From assembly GCF_019430945.1 (NCBI RefSeq), contig NZ_JAHYCB010000004.1, forward strand, positions 372,001-436,000: a stretch of 64,000 bases of DNA, given 5' to 3'. Below are positions 35,855 through 44,824 of this stretch, one piece after another. A program made the position numbers and the translations under genes. Position 1 is the first letter of the stretch; every line of letters begins with the position of its first letter. The DNA comes from Neorhizobium populisoli. Lineage in GTDB: Bacteria > Pseudomonadota > Alphaproteobacteria > Rhizobiales > Rhizobiaceae. The notes beneath the pieces were generated by a model. The model had not been told where the DNA came from and did no database searches. It worked only from the letters and a program-made list of their open reading frames with translations.

Positions 35855-36883
35855 TCAGTTGGCGTTGGCGCCGATTTCCTTGTCCCAACGCTCCAGCAGC
35901 TTCTTGCGGGTATTCGGGTCACCGTATTTGGTGAAGTCGTAGTCGATCAGCTTGATCTCGGAGAACTTCGGCGATTCCTTCGGCACTTCGGCCTTCGAGT
36001 TCGACGGAAGCTGGAAGGACTTGGCATCCTTCATGTGCGACTGAACGTCCGCTTTCAGTGCCCAGTCATACCATTTCTTGGCATTTTCCAGGTTGCGGGC
36101 GCCCTTGACGATCGACATGGAGCCGATTTCGTAACCGGTGCCTTCGCAAGGGGCGATGGACTTGACCGGGAAACCTTCGACGGCGACGGCCACCGCGTCA
36201 TGCATGAAGACGATGCCGATTGCCGTTTCGCCACGGCCGGCGGCCTTCACCGGCGCCGAGCCGGACTTGGTATATTGCGAGACGTTGGCGTTGAGCTTCT
36301 TCAGATAGTCATAGGCCTTGTCCTCGCCCATGATCTGCACGAGCGTCGCCAGCGCGGTATATGCGGTGCCTGATGAATTCGGGTTCGCCATCTGGATTTC
36401 GCCCTTGAAGGACGCATCCAGCAGGTCTGCCCAGCACTTCGGCTCCTTCAGGTTCTTCTGCTTGAAGAGGTCAGTATTGTAACCCCAGCCGAGTGCGCCG
36501 GCATAAACCCCCACGGTGCGGAAACCCGAGGCCTCAGCCTGCTTCTTGGCCCAATCGTTCAGTTCGCCGAGCAGCGGCGACTTGTATTCCTGCGTCAGGC
36601 CTTCGGATGCCGCCTGAAGATGAGGGTCGCCTGTACCGGCCCACCAGATATCGGTCTTCGGGTTGCGCGCCTCAGCGCGAATCTTGGCATAGGTTTCGCC
36701 GGACGACAGGCGAACCATGTTCACTTGAATGCCGGTTTCCTTCTGAAATATCTGTTGCATCATTTCGCAGATCACGACGTCTGCGGAGCAGATCAGATTG
36801 AGTTCTTCGGCTGCACGCGATGCCGAAGCATTCATCGTCAGACCCGCCGCGAGCGCAGTCGCAGCCATAAGAGCAAGGCGCAT
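35855..36883 (-). CDS. AfuA/FbpA-type periplasmic binding protein
   Basis: A 342-residue secreted binding protein (signal peptide MRLALMAATALAAGLTMNAS, cleavage near SRAAEE). NPKTDIWWAGTGDPHLQAAS, GALGWGYNTD, WADLLDASFKGEIQMANPNS and SGTAYTALATLVQIMG are typical of the FbpA/AfuA class. The adjacent Tyr-Tyr pair that binds iron in FbpA is not seen, so an organic ligand such as a sugar or inositol phosphate is more plausible than Fe(III). First gene of the leftward eight-gene unit, 44 bp from a LacI-type operator. Confidence 0.88.
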   Translation of the reverse strand: MRLALMAATALAAGLTMNASASRAAEELNLICSADVVICEMMQQIFQKETGIQVNMVRLSSGETYAKIRAEARNPKTDIWWAGTGDPHLQAASEGLTQEYKSPLLGELNDWAKKQAEASGFRTVGVYAGALGWGYNTDLFKQKNLKEPKCWADLLDASFKGEIQMANPNSSGTAYTALATLVQIMGEDKAYDYLKKLNANVSQYTKSGSAPVKAAGRGETAIGIVFMHDAVAVAVEGFPVKSIAPCEGTGYEIGSMSIVKGARNLENAKKWYDWALKADVQSHMKDAKSFQLPSNSKAEVPKESPKFSEIKLIDYDFTKYGDPNTRKKLLERWDKEIGANAN

Positions 36884-36926
36884 GATTATCCTCCCAGATT
36901 ATGGTGACGCCTCCACATAACCCGCT

Positions 36927-36942
36927 TTGCAAGCGTGTGCAA
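36927..36942. promoter_or_regulatory. LacI-type operator TTGCAAGCGTGTGCAA
   Basis: A 16-bp TTGCA-NN-CG-NN-TGCAA dyad. On the minus strand its TTGCAC forms a -35 hexamer with TATGTG exactly 17 bp downstream, giving a plausible promoter for the binding-protein gene that would be blocked by a bound repressor. Confidence 0.7.
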
Positions 36943-37024
36943 TCGTTCCACGTAGTTGCATCGCTTGTCAATAACCGATCACTAAAGAAATCGGTAAGTG
37001 ACCGCAGGCCCTGTCACATCTCTG

Positions 37025-37040
37025 TTGCACTCGTTTGCAA
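37025..37040. promoter_or_regulatory. LacI-type operator TTGCACTCGTTTGCAA
   Basis: A second 16-bp copy of the same dyad in the divergent region, 34 bp upstream of the LacI gene at 37074. TTGCAC could serve as -35 with CATGAA 17 bp downstream, suggesting autoregulation. Confidence 0.68.
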
Positions 37041-37073
37041 AAGTGGGCATGAAATAGGCAGGGGAGGGTGGCG

Positions 37074-38075
37074 ATGAGCCGCAAGATTTTCGTCAGCGCC
37101 AAGGAGGTTGCCGATCGGGCGGGTGTGTCCAGATCGGCGGTTTCGCGCACTTTTACGCCAGGTGCCAGCGTCTCCGACGAAACGCGCCGCCGTGTAACAG
37201 AAGCTGCGGAAGCGCTGGGCTACCACGTCAATCATCTTGCCCGCGGGCTGATGCGCAACGAGAGCGGCATCGTCTGCCTGATCGTTTCGGAAATGGACAC
37301 GCCCTATCGCGCCCGGCTGGTCAGGGCGCTGACCCGGCAGCTGCAAAGCATGTCGAAGATCGCCATGCTGATCAACACGGACCGCTCGGACGACAGCGTC
37401 GACCAGGCGCTCAGGCAGGCGATCAGCTACCGCGCCGATGCCTCGATCATCTTGTCCGGCATGCCCGACAAGTCGATTACCGACCTCTGTCTGAAAAGCG
37501 GCCAAAGGCTGGTGCTCATCAATCGCGACGAGGATCGCGAGGGCGCGCTGATGATCAATCTCAACGACCGGGAGGCCGCTCGTCGTGCCTTCATTGCGCT
37601 GCTCCGAGCCGGTTGCCGCAGTTTCGCCTTCGCCAATTCCGAAGCCAGAACGCCGAGCCTGATGGCCCGCGAGGAAGGTTTCTGCGCCGCCGGACGTGAG
37701 CACGGCTTCGAGGTCACGGTTGAGCGTTTCGGCCCGACGGCCTATAAAAGCGGCGCCGTGCTGGCGCAGCGGCTCTTCACTCGCGAAAAGCGGCCGGATG
37801 CGATCTTTTGCGTCAACGATCTCCTGGCCTGCGGGCTGATGGATGCCGCCCGCCACCAGTTCAATCTGTCGGTTCCATCGGATGTCTGCGTTATCGGCTT
37901 CGACGATATCGAACAGGCGTCCTGGTCATCCTACAATCTCACCACCTTCGCTCAGCCGGTCGATCATATCGCGGCCGAAGCCGTCGCCTGGCTCGACCGG
38001 CCGACTGCGGAGCACGAAAATCTCCACAGGCTTGAGGCCGAGCTGATCTGGCGCGGATCGGTCCGGGGTGGTTGA
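37074..38075 (+). CDS. LacI-family transcriptional regulator
   Basis: A 333-residue regulator. The helix-turn-helix (SAKEVADRAGVSRSAVSRTF) continues into TPGASVSDETRRRVTEA, the same unusual extension as the paralogue at 15901-16935. The hinge is LGYHVNHLARGL and the ligand domain includes FCVNDLLACGLMDAARHQ and IGFDDIEQASWSSYNLTTF. ATG 37074 has GGGGAGG at 37061-37067; a GTG at 37068 is possible. It is divergent from the eight-gene Afu-phosphatase-Ugp unit and convergent with iolG, so it most likely represses the phosphate-ester uptake genes until the ligand appears. Confidence 0.9.
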   Translation: MSRKIFVSAKEVADRAGVSRSAVSRTFTPGASVSDETRRRVTEAAEALGYHVNHLARGLMRNESGIVCLIVSEMDTPYRARLVRALTRQLQSMSKIAMLINTDRSDDSVDQALRQAISYRADASIILSGMPDKSITDLCLKSGQRLVLINRDEDREGALMINLNDREAARRAFIALLRAGCRSFAFANSEARTPSLMAREEGFCAAGREHGFEVTVERFGPTAYKSGAVLAQRLFTREKRPDAIFCVNDLLACGLMDAARHQFNLSVPSDVCVIGFDDIEQASWSSYNLTTFAQPVDHIAAEAVAWLDRPTAEHENLHRLEAELIWRGSVRGG

Positions 38076-38081
38076 CCGCCA

Positions 38082-39077
38082 TCAATAGGCGACGGTGACT
38101 GCCTTGCTTTCCTTGACTGCACGCAGGGCTGCGTCTGCGAGTGCGAGCGCAATGACGCCGTCTTCCGCGGAAGGCGAAAGCGGCGTACCCTTTTCAAGGC
38201 TGTCGATGAAGGCAGATATTTCCGCTGCATAGGCTGCCGTATAACGGGTCATGAAGAAATCGTGCAGCGGCGGGCGGGTGTAACCGTCCTTGTTAGCGAT
38301 CTCGATCGACACGGGGCGCTGGTTTTCGGCAGACACCGAGCCGAGCGATCCGTGCACCTCGATGCGCTGGTCGTAACCGTAGCTCGCGCGGCGGGAGTTG
38401 GAAATCATCGCCTGGCGACCGCTCTTCGTCGTCAGGATCAGGCTCGCACTGTCGAAATCGCCGAGTTCACCGATCTTAGGATCGACCAGCACGGCGCCTG
38501 CGGCCATGACGCTGACGATCTCTTCACCAAGCAGGAAGCGCGCCATGTCGAAATCATGGATAGTCATGTCGCGGAACATGCCGCCGGAAACCTTGATATA
38601 TTCGGCCGGCGGCGGGCCTGGGTCGCGGCTGGTGATCGTCACCATTTCCACCTTGCCGATGCGGCCGTCGTCAATCGCCTTGCGCACCGCCTGAAAATGT
38701 GGGTCGAAACGGCGGTTGAAGCCGAGCATCACCTTGGCGCCCGTCTTGCGCACCGTTTCCAGGCAGGCTTTGGCGCGCTCGACATCGAGATCGATCGGCT
38801 TTTCGCAGAAGATCGCCTTGCCGGCCTTTGCGAAACGCTCGATCAGGTCCGCATGAGTGTTGGTCGGCGTGCAGATAATGACGGCGTCGATATCCTTGTC
38901 GGCCTCGACCGCCTCGATCGTGCTGACCTTGCAGCTCGCGCTGTCGGCAATCGCTTGTGCGGCATCCGCCATGGCATCAACCACGCAGACGAGTTTCGCC
39001 CGCTTGTCTTCGGCAATCGCGCGGGCATGCACCTTGCCGATACGGCCTGCGCCGAGAAGCGCCAGTTTCGTGACCAT
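38082..39077 (-). CDS. iolG: Inositol 2-dehydrogenase IolG (Gfo/Idh/MocA family)
   Basis: A 331-residue NAD-dependent dehydrogenase oxidising myo-inositol to scyllo-inosose, the first step of inositol catabolism. N-terminal Rossmann motif LALLGAGRIGKVHARAIAED; catalytic Lys in CEKPIDLD; the Asp-x3-His pair in GGMFRDMTIHDFDMARFLLG. ATG 39077 is preceded by AGGGAGGACATC. Divergent from the RpiR-type regulator and close to iolCDEB, which supports inositol over other MocA substrates. Confidence 0.9.
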   Translation of the reverse strand: MVTKLALLGAGRIGKVHARAIAEDKRAKLVCVVDAMADAAQAIADSASCKVSTIEAVEADKDIDAVIICTPTNTHADLIERFAKAGKAIFCEKPIDLDVERAKACLETVRKTGAKVMLGFNRRFDPHFQAVRKAIDDGRIGKVEMVTITSRDPGPPPAEYIKVSGGMFRDMTIHDFDMARFLLGEEIVSVMAAGAVLVDPKIGELGDFDSASLILTTKSGRQAMISNSRRASYGYDQRIEVHGSLGSVSAENQRPVSIEIANKDGYTRPPLHDFFMTRYTAAYAAEISAFIDSLEKGTPLSPSAEDGVIALALADAALRAVKESKAVTVAY

Positions 39078-39155
39078 GATGTCCTCCCTAGACACTTGCA
39101 ATGACATTTTAGCACTTTCGCCGGCCCGCCTCCTTGCGCTCCGGCCATCCAAATC

Positions 39156-39176
39156 GGAATTTGGAATATATGTTCT
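39156..39176. promoter_or_regulatory. Candidate IolR operator upstream of iolG/iolR
   Basis: The AT-rich stretch GGAATTTGGAATATATGTTC contains a GGAA-N6-TTCT dyad at 39163-39176. A very similar stretch (GGAAAATGGAATTTATGG, then TTC) recurs at 40058 in front of iolC, making this the best candidate for the site bound by the RpiR-type regulator. Confidence 0.6.
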
Positions 39177-39225
39177 ATTTTGCTAGATTGTGATTTCATC
39201 TGTGTCAAGGCAATGGGAAATGTGA

Positions 39226-40038
39226 ATGCAGGAGAGGGTGCCGGCCACCATCACGCAGTTCGAGGAAAGGCTGATCGACGTTTCGGATAGCCTGCCGAAG
39301 CGACTGCGCCAATGCGCCGAATATGTTGCGGCCAACAAGGACCGGATCGCGGTTTCGACAGTCGCAGAAATGGCGGAAGGGGCAGGCGTGCAGCCCTCTG
39401 CCTTCATGCGCTTCTGCCGCATCCTCGGCTTTTCCGGCTTTTCCGAGATGCAGCGGCTGTTTCGCGATTCCTATTCGGGCGGCTGGCCGGATTATTCGAC
39501 GCGGCTGAAGAACCTGCGCGAAAAGGCGGAGGGTACCCCGTTCGCATTGCTCGCCGAGTTCGTCGATGTCGGCCGCGCCTCGCTGGAGAATCTGCTCAAG
39601 ACTATCGATGCCAAGACCTTGGATGATGCGGTCGAGGCATTGGCGAAGGCCCAGATGATCCACATCATCGGGCTTCGACGCTCGTTCCCTGTTGCAAGCT
39701 ATATCGCCTATGCGTTCGAGAAGATGAACGTGCCGGCCATGCTGCATTCCGGCGTTGGCGGGCTCGACAACCATAATGCCATCCGCCCCGGCGACGTGCT
39801 TTTGGCCGTGACCTTCTCTCCTTACGCAGCGGAGACGATCGAGATGGTCGAGGCGGTGAGCAGCCGGGGCATCCCGGTGGTAGCCATGACCGATACGATC
39901 GTCAGCCCCTTGCGGAAATTCGACGCGATTACACTTTCCGTCTCGGAAGTAGATTTCGGTGCTTTCCGCTCGCTTTCGGCAACGCTTTGTCTCGCCATCG
40001 TACTTTCGGTAGCAGTCGGCACAAAACGCTCTGAGTGA
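39226..40038 (+). CDS. iolR: RpiR/MurR-family transcriptional regulator, IolR-like
   Basis: A 270-residue regulator with an N-terminal HTH_6 domain (STVAEMAEGAGVQPSAFMRF, CRILGFSGFSEMQRLFR) and a C-terminal SIS sugar-phosphate-binding domain (IIGLRRSFPVASYIAYAFEK, VLLAVTFSPYAAETIEM). In rhizobia the RpiR-type IolR represses iol genes and senses a pathway intermediate. The position between iolG and iolCDEB supports that role. The symbol is assigned by context. Confidence 0.85.
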   Translation: MQERVPATITQFEERLIDVSDSLPKRLRQCAEYVAANKDRIAVSTVAEMAEGAGVQPSAFMRFCRILGFSGFSEMQRLFRDSYSGGWPDYSTRLKNLREKAEGTPFALLAEFVDVGRASLENLLKTIDAKTLDDAVEALAKAQMIHIIGLRRSFPVASYIAYAFEKMNVPAMLHSGVGGLDNHNAIRPGDVLLAVTFSPYAAETIEMVEAVSSRGIPVVAMTDTIVSPLRKFDAITLSVSEVDFGAFRSLSATLCLAIVLSVAVGTKRSE

Positions 40039-40057
40039 ATGTTTGTGTTGAAAATCT

Positions 40058-40078
40058 GGAAAATGGAATTTATGGTTC
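40058..40078. promoter_or_regulatory. Candidate IolR operator upstream of iolC
   Basis: GGAAAATGGAATTTATGG followed by TTC matches the iolG/iolR site at 39156 in GGAA-ww-TGGAAT-w-TATG, with one extra base before TTC. It lies about 90 bp before the iolC start. Confidence 0.55.
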
Positions 40079-40166
40079 ATTTCTGATCGAAGGTGGCCAA
40101 GGAGGATTGGGCGCTTTCGGGACGGCGTACGGGCATGGATCCCTTGCCGTCGAAAGGGAGGAAATC

Positions 40167-42095
40167 TTGGCGACACTCGATCTCATCACGATCGGCCGTT
40201 CATCCGTGGATCTTTACGGCGTGCAGGTGGGCGGGCGCCTGGAGGACATGGCTTCCTTCAACAAATATATCGGCGGCTCGCCGACCAATATTGCCGCCGG
40301 TGCCGCCCGCCTTGGCCTGAAATCGGCGCTGATCACCCGCGTCGGGGCCGAACATATGGGCCGCTTCATCCGCGAACAGCTGGTGCGCGAGGGTGTGGAT
40401 GTCCGCGGCGTGGTGACGGACCCGGAGCGGCTGACGGCGCTGGTTTTGCTCGGCATCCGCGACCAGCACCAGTTTCCACTGATCTTCTATCGCGAAAACT
40501 GCGCCGACATGGCGCTCTGCGAAGACGATATCGATCCGGCCTTCATTGCCGACGCCCGCTGCGTCACGGTCACCGGAACGCATCTTTCCAACCCGAAGAC
40601 CGAAGCTGCAGTCCTCAAGTCTCTGCGACTCGCAAAGCAAAACGGCGCGCTGACGGCGCTCGACATCGACTATCGTCCCAATCTCTGGGGGCTGGCGGGC
40701 CACGAGGCGGGCGAAAGCCGTTTCATCGAATCCGGCAAGGTCACCGCCAAGCTACAATCGACCCTGCATCTCTTCGATCTTCTGGTAGGGACTGAAGAAG
40801 AATTCCACATAGCCGGCGGATCGACAGATACGCTGGAAGCGCTGCGGGCAGTGCGCAGGGTGTCCACGGCCACTCTGGTCTGCAAGCGCGGGCCAATGGG
40901 GGCCGTCGTTTTCGAAGGCGATATCCCGGACAGCCTCGATAAGGGCCAGAGCGGCGAAGGTTTTCCGATCGAGGTATTCAACGTGCTGGGCGCCGGTGAC
41001 GGTTTCATGGCCGGCCTGCTCAAAGGCTGGCTGACCGGCAAGGACTGGCCGACGGCGCTGAAATACGCCAATGCCTGCGGCGCCTTCGCCGTCTCGCGGC
41101 ACGGCTGCACGCCCGCCTATCCGAGCTGGGAAGAGCTACAGTATTTCTTCCGAACCGGCATTCGCGACAAGGCGCTACGTAAGGATGCGGCACTCGAACA
41201 GGTGCATTGGTCGACGAACCGCACCGGCGACTGGCCGGAACTGCGCGTTTTCGCCTTTGACCATCGCATGCAACTTGAGGCGATTGCCGACGAGGCGGGC
41301 CAGAGTTCGGAACGGATCGATGCGTTCAAGTCGCTCTGCCTCAAGGCCGCACTCGACGTTGCCAGCTGTCAACCGGGCTACGGCATACTCTGCGATGGCC
41401 GGTTGGGGCGCGAGACGCTCTACAAGGCGACCGGAACAGGCCTCTGGATCGGCCGGCCGGCGGAATGGCCGGGTTCGCGGCCGCTGACGCTGGAACCGGA
41501 ACTCGGCCCCGATCTCGGCGGTATCACCGAGTGGCCGGCGGACAATGTCGCCAAGGTACTCTGCTTTTACCATCCGGACGATCCGCCGGAGATGCGCGAA
41601 AAGCAGGAGGATATGGTTCGGCGCCTGTTTGCCGCTACCCGTCGCAACCGGCTGGAAATGCTGCTGGAGGTTATCCCCTCCAAGGTCGGGCCGGTCGATG
41701 ATCGCACCGTCGCTGAGATCATCGAGCGCTTCTACGAGATCGGTATTTATCCTGACTGGTGGAAGCTTGAGCCGATGAAAATCGAGGCCGCCTGGGCAAA
41801 CGCTTGCGCGGCGATCGAAAAACACGATCCGCATGTGCGCGGCATCGTCGTGCTTGGCCTCGACGCGCCGATGGCGGAGCTTGAAGAGAGCTTTGCCACG
41901 GCCGCCAGCTTCGATCTCGTGAAAGGGTTTGCGGTTGGCCGGACGATCTTCGGCGATGCGGCACGGCAGTGGTTTGCCGGCCAGATCGATGACGACGAGG
42001 CGGTGGCCGACATGACACGCAGATATCGCGAGCTTTGCACGGTCTGGGATAGCGCCCGGGCAAAGTCAAAAGCCGCAGGAGGAAACGGCCGATGA
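40167..42095 (+). CDS. iolC: Bifunctional 5-dehydro-2-deoxygluconokinase / DUF2090 (DKGP aldolase-like) protein IolC
   Basis: A 642-residue fusion. The first ~330 residues are a PfkB-type kinase (LITIGRSSVDLYG, GGSPTNIAAGAARLG, NVLGAGDGFMAGLLKGWLTG with catalytic Asp) phosphorylating 5-dehydro-2-deoxygluconate. The rest is DUF2090 (FAFDHRMQLEAIAD, GILCDGRLGRETLY, WWKLEPMK), an aldolase-like module proposed to cleave the product. The fusion is usual in rhizobia. Start: TTG at 40167 with ideal AGGGAGGA at 40155-40162; the frame is open to 40035, but only here does the kinase begin. It overlaps iolD by 4 bp. Confidence 0.93.
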   Translation: MATLDLITIGRSSVDLYGVQVGGRLEDMASFNKYIGGSPTNIAAGAARLGLKSALITRVGAEHMGRFIREQLVREGVDVRGVVTDPERLTALVLLGIRDQHQFPLIFYRENCADMALCEDDIDPAFIADARCVTVTGTHLSNPKTEAAVLKSLRLAKQNGALTALDIDYRPNLWGLAGHEAGESRFIESGKVTAKLQSTLHLFDLLVGTEEEFHIAGGSTDTLEALRAVRRVSTATLVCKRGPMGAVVFEGDIPDSLDKGQSGEGFPIEVFNVLGAGDGFMAGLLKGWLTGKDWPTALKYANACGAFAVSRHGCTPAYPSWEELQYFFRTGIRDKALRKDAALEQVHWSTNRTGDWPELRVFAFDHRMQLEAIADEAGQSSERIDAFKSLCLKAALDVASCQPGYGILCDGRLGRETLYKATGTGLWIGRPAEWPGSRPLTLEPELGPDLGGITEWPADNVAKVLCFYHPDDPPEMREKQEDMVRRLFAATRRNRLEMLLEVIPSKVGPVDDRTVAEIIERFYEIGIYPDWWKLEPMKIEAAWANACAAIEKHDPHVRGIVVLGLDAPMAELEESFATAASFDLVKGFAVGRTIFGDAARQWFAGQIDDDEAVADMTRRYRELCTVWDSARAKSKAAGGNGR

Positions 42096-43915
42096 AAACG
42101 GTGAGACTGACCGCCGCACAGGCGATGGTGCGTTACCTGGCAAACCAGATGACCGAGGAGGGCGTGCCCTTTTTCGCGGGCGTCTGGGCGATCTTCGGGC
42201 ATGGCAATGTCGCCGGTTTGGGTGAAGCGCTGGCGGGAATCCGCGAAACGCTGCCGACCTATCGCGGCCAGAACGAACAGTCGATGGCCCATGCGGCGAT
42301 CGCCTATGCCAAGCAGCTGCGCCGCAAGCGGGCGATGGCGGTGACCTCCTCGATTGGCCCCGGCGCCGTCAACATGGTGACGGCGGCAGCACTTGCGCAT
42401 GTCAACCGCCTGCCGGTGCTACTGATCCCGGGCGATGTCTTCGCCAATCGCGGCCCCGATCCGGTGCTGCAGCAGATCGAGGATTTTGGCGACGGCATTG
42501 CCACCGTCAACGACTGCTTCCGCCCCGTCAGCCGTTATTTCGACCGCATCAGCCGGCCGGAGCACCTGCTGACCGCACTGCCACGCGCCATGCGCACGCT
42601 CACCGACCCGGCCGATTGCGGCCCGGTGACATTGGCATTCTGTCAGGATACGCAGGCCGAGGCCTATGATTATCCGGAAAGTTTCTTCGAACCGAAGATC
42701 TGCTACTGGCGCCGGCCGCGGCCGGACGAAAACGAATTGATGCGCGCGGTCGAAGCTATCAAGGCGGCAAAGAACCCGGTCATCGTCGCCGGTGGTGGTG
42801 TGCATTTTTCCGGCGCAACCGAAACGCTGGCGGCTTTTGCCGCCCGGCACAATATTCCGGTCGTCGAGACGCAGGCGGGCAAGTCGGCGTTGCCTTGGGA
42901 CCATGCGGCGAATTTCGGCCCGGTCGGCGTGACCGGTGCATCGAGCGCCAATGCGGTCTGCGAAAATGCCGATCTGGTGATCGGTGTCGGTACCCGTTTC
43001 CAGGATTTCACCACCGGTTCTTGGGCGCTGTTCAGGAATCCCGCCCGGCGAATCCTCTCGCTCAACGTCCAGCCCTACGACAGCGCCAAGCATGAGGCGA
43101 TTCCGCTCGTATCGGATGCCAAGGTCGGGCTGGAACTGATCACGGCCGCGCTCGGCGGCCATCGTTTCCACCTGCCGGACGCCGGTCTCAAGGAAACGTG
43201 GTTCGCCAAGGCGGATGCGGTCACCGCCGCACCGAAGGACGGCAATCTCTTGCCGACCGACATGCAGGTGATCGGCGCCGTGCAGCGCGCCTCGCGTGAC
43301 AATACCGTCGTCATGTGCGCCGCAGGCACTATGCCGGGTGAGCTGCATCAGCTCTGGAAGGCCGGTCGGCCGCTTTCCTATCACATGGAATACGGCTTTT
43401 CCTGCATGGGTTACGAGATCGCCGGCGGGCTCGGCATCAAGATGGCGGAACCGGATCGCGACGTGATCGTCATGGTCGGCGACGGGTCCTACATGATGAT
43501 GAATTCAGAGCTCGCGACGGCCGTTGCCATGGGCGTCAAGATCACCGTCGTCATCACCGACAATCGGGGTTACGGCTGTATCAACCGGCTACAGATGGCG
43601 ACCGGTGGGGAGCAGTTCAACAATCTCTACGCCCATACCAGCCAGGCAAACCCGATGGCGATCGATTTCGCCGCCCACGCCGCCGCGATGGGAGCGGATG
43701 CCCGCAAGGTGTCTTCGATCGCCGATCTCGATGCGGCGCTGAACGGCGCGCGCGAAGCGAAGGTGGCGACCGTGATCGTCATCGATACCGACCCATACCC
43801 GACGCCGGAAGGCGGTGGTTACTGGTGGGATGTCGCGGTGCCGGAAGTCTCGACCCGCCCCGAAGTCACGCAAGCTCGCGCCGCCTATGAAACGGCGCTC
43901 AAGGAAAGACGCTGA
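42092..43915 (+). CDS. iolD: 3D-(3,5/4)-trihydroxycyclohexane-1,2-dione hydrolase IolD
   Basis: A 607-residue thiamine-diphosphate enzyme that opens the ring of trihydroxycyclohexane-dione to 5-deoxy-glucuronate. The cofactor-activating Glu lies in [18 protein letters not shown], and the ThDP motif is [20 protein letters not shown] through ITDNRGYG. Typical N-terminal [11 protein letters not shown] and [13 protein letters not shown] are present. ATG overlaps the iolC stop by 4 bp. Confidence 0.94.
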   Translation: MKTVRLTAAQAMVRYLANQMTEEGVPFFAGVWAIFGHGNVAGLGEALAGIRETLPTYRGQNEQSMAHAAIAYAKQLRRKRAMAVTSSIGPGAVNMVTAAALAHVNRLPVLLIPGDVFANRGPDPVLQQIEDFGDGIATVNDCFRPVSRYFDRISRPEHLLTALPRAMRTLTDPADCGPVTLAFCQDTQAEAYDYPESFFEPKICYWRRPRPDENELMRAVEAIKAAKNPVIVAGGGVHFSGATETLAAFAARHNIPVVETQAGKSALPWDHAANFGPVGVTGASSANAVCENADLVIGVGTRFQDFTTGSWALFRNPARRILSLNVQPYDSAKHEAIPLVSDAKVGLELITAALGGHRFHLPDAGLKETWFAKADAVTAAPKDGNLLPTDMQVIGAVQRASRDNTVVMCAAGTMPGELHQLWKAGRPLSYHMEYGFSCMGYEIAGGLGIKMAEPDRDVIVMVGDGSYMMMNSELATAVAMGVKITVVITDNRGYGCINRLQMATGGEQFNNLYAHTSQANPMAIDFAAHAAAMGADARKVSSIADLDAALNGAREAKVATVIVIDTDPYPTPEGGGYWWDVAVPEVSTRPEVTQARAAYETALKERR

Positions 43916-43916
43916 C

Positions 43917-44822
43917 ATGATCCTCTATGGCACCAATCCCATCGCCTGGTCAAACGACGACGACCGCACGCTCGGCGCCCATATCAGCCTCGACCAGTGC
44001 CTGGATGAAACCGCGAAGATCGGTTTCGACGGCATCGAGAAGGGCCACAAATTCCCGCAGGAGCCCGCCACCCTCAAGGCGGTGCTGGAGCCGCGCAAGC
44101 TGCGCTACGTCTCCGGCTGGCATTCGCTCAACCTGCTCACCAATTCCATCGAAGACGAAAAAAAGGCCATGCAGACGGCGCTCGATCTTCTGAAGGCGAT
44201 GGGCTGCAAGGTGATCATCGTCTGCGAGACCTCTAACGCCATACATGGCGATGATGGCAGGGCGGTCAACGACCGGCCGAGACTCGCCGAAAGCGACTGG
44301 CAGTCCTTCGGCGCGGGTGTCGAGGTGTTGGCAGAATTTGCGGCCGGGCAGGGCATCAGCCTCGTCTATCACCATCACATGGGCACGATAGTCGAAAGCG
44401 AAGACGAGATCGACAGGCTGATGGCCAATACCGGCCCGCATGCGAAACTGCTGCTCGATACCGGCCATACGCTGTTCGGCGGCGGAGATCCCGAAAGCGT
44501 CGCGAAAAAGCACATGGCTCGCGTCGGGCATATCCATGCCAAGAACGTCCGTCCGGTGATTGCAGATCAGGTCCGCAACGAAGGTCTCTCCTTCCTGGAG
44601 GGCGTGCGCCGTGGTGTCTTCACCGTGCCGGGCGACAAGGAAGGCGGCGTCGAGTTCGCGCCGGTGCTGAAGATCGCTGCCGATCACGGTTATCAGGGCT
44701 GGCTGGTCATCGAGGCAGAACAGGACCCGGATGTCCGCAATCCCTTCGAATACCAAAGCATGGGGCTTTCCTCGCTGAAGGCGATGGCGCTCGCCGCCGG
44801 TCTTGACAAGAGAGGGAACTGA
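43917..44822 (+). CDS. iolE: Inosose dehydratase (2-keto-myo-inositol dehydratase) IolE
   Basis: A 301-residue TIM-barrel (xylose isomerase-like) dehydratase converting scyllo-inosose to trihydroxycyclohexane-dione. [39 protein letters not shown] and [14 protein letters not shown] carry the metal-site residues. ATG 43917 is one base after the iolD stop. Confidence 0.94.
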   Translation: MILYGTNPIAWSNDDDRTLGAHISLDQCLDETAKIGFDGIEKGHKFPQEPATLKAVLEPRKLRYVSGWHSLNLLTNSIEDEKKAMQTALDLLKAMGCKVIIVCETSNAIHGDDGRAVNDRPRLAESDWQSFGAGVEVLAEFAAGQGISLVYHHHMGTIVESEDEIDRLMANTGPHAKLLLDTGHTLFGGGDPESVAKKHMARVGHIHAKNVRPVIADQVRNEGLSFLEGVRRGVFTVPGDKEGGVEFAPVLKIAADHGYQGWLVIEAEQDPDVRNPFEYQSMGLSSLKAMALAAGLDKRGN

Positions 44823-44824
44823 AT

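Noticed and set aside
32488..36883. Reading the Fbp/Afu-type transporter as an iron(III) uptake system
   Set aside because: No Tyr-Tyr iron ligand pair is seen in the binding protein, there is no Fur-like site, and the operon contains a phosphatase and ugp genes.
36956..36971. TTGCATCGCTTGTCAA as a fifth LacI-type operator
   Set aside because: The right half-site is GTCAA rather than TGCAA and the centre is GC, not CG.
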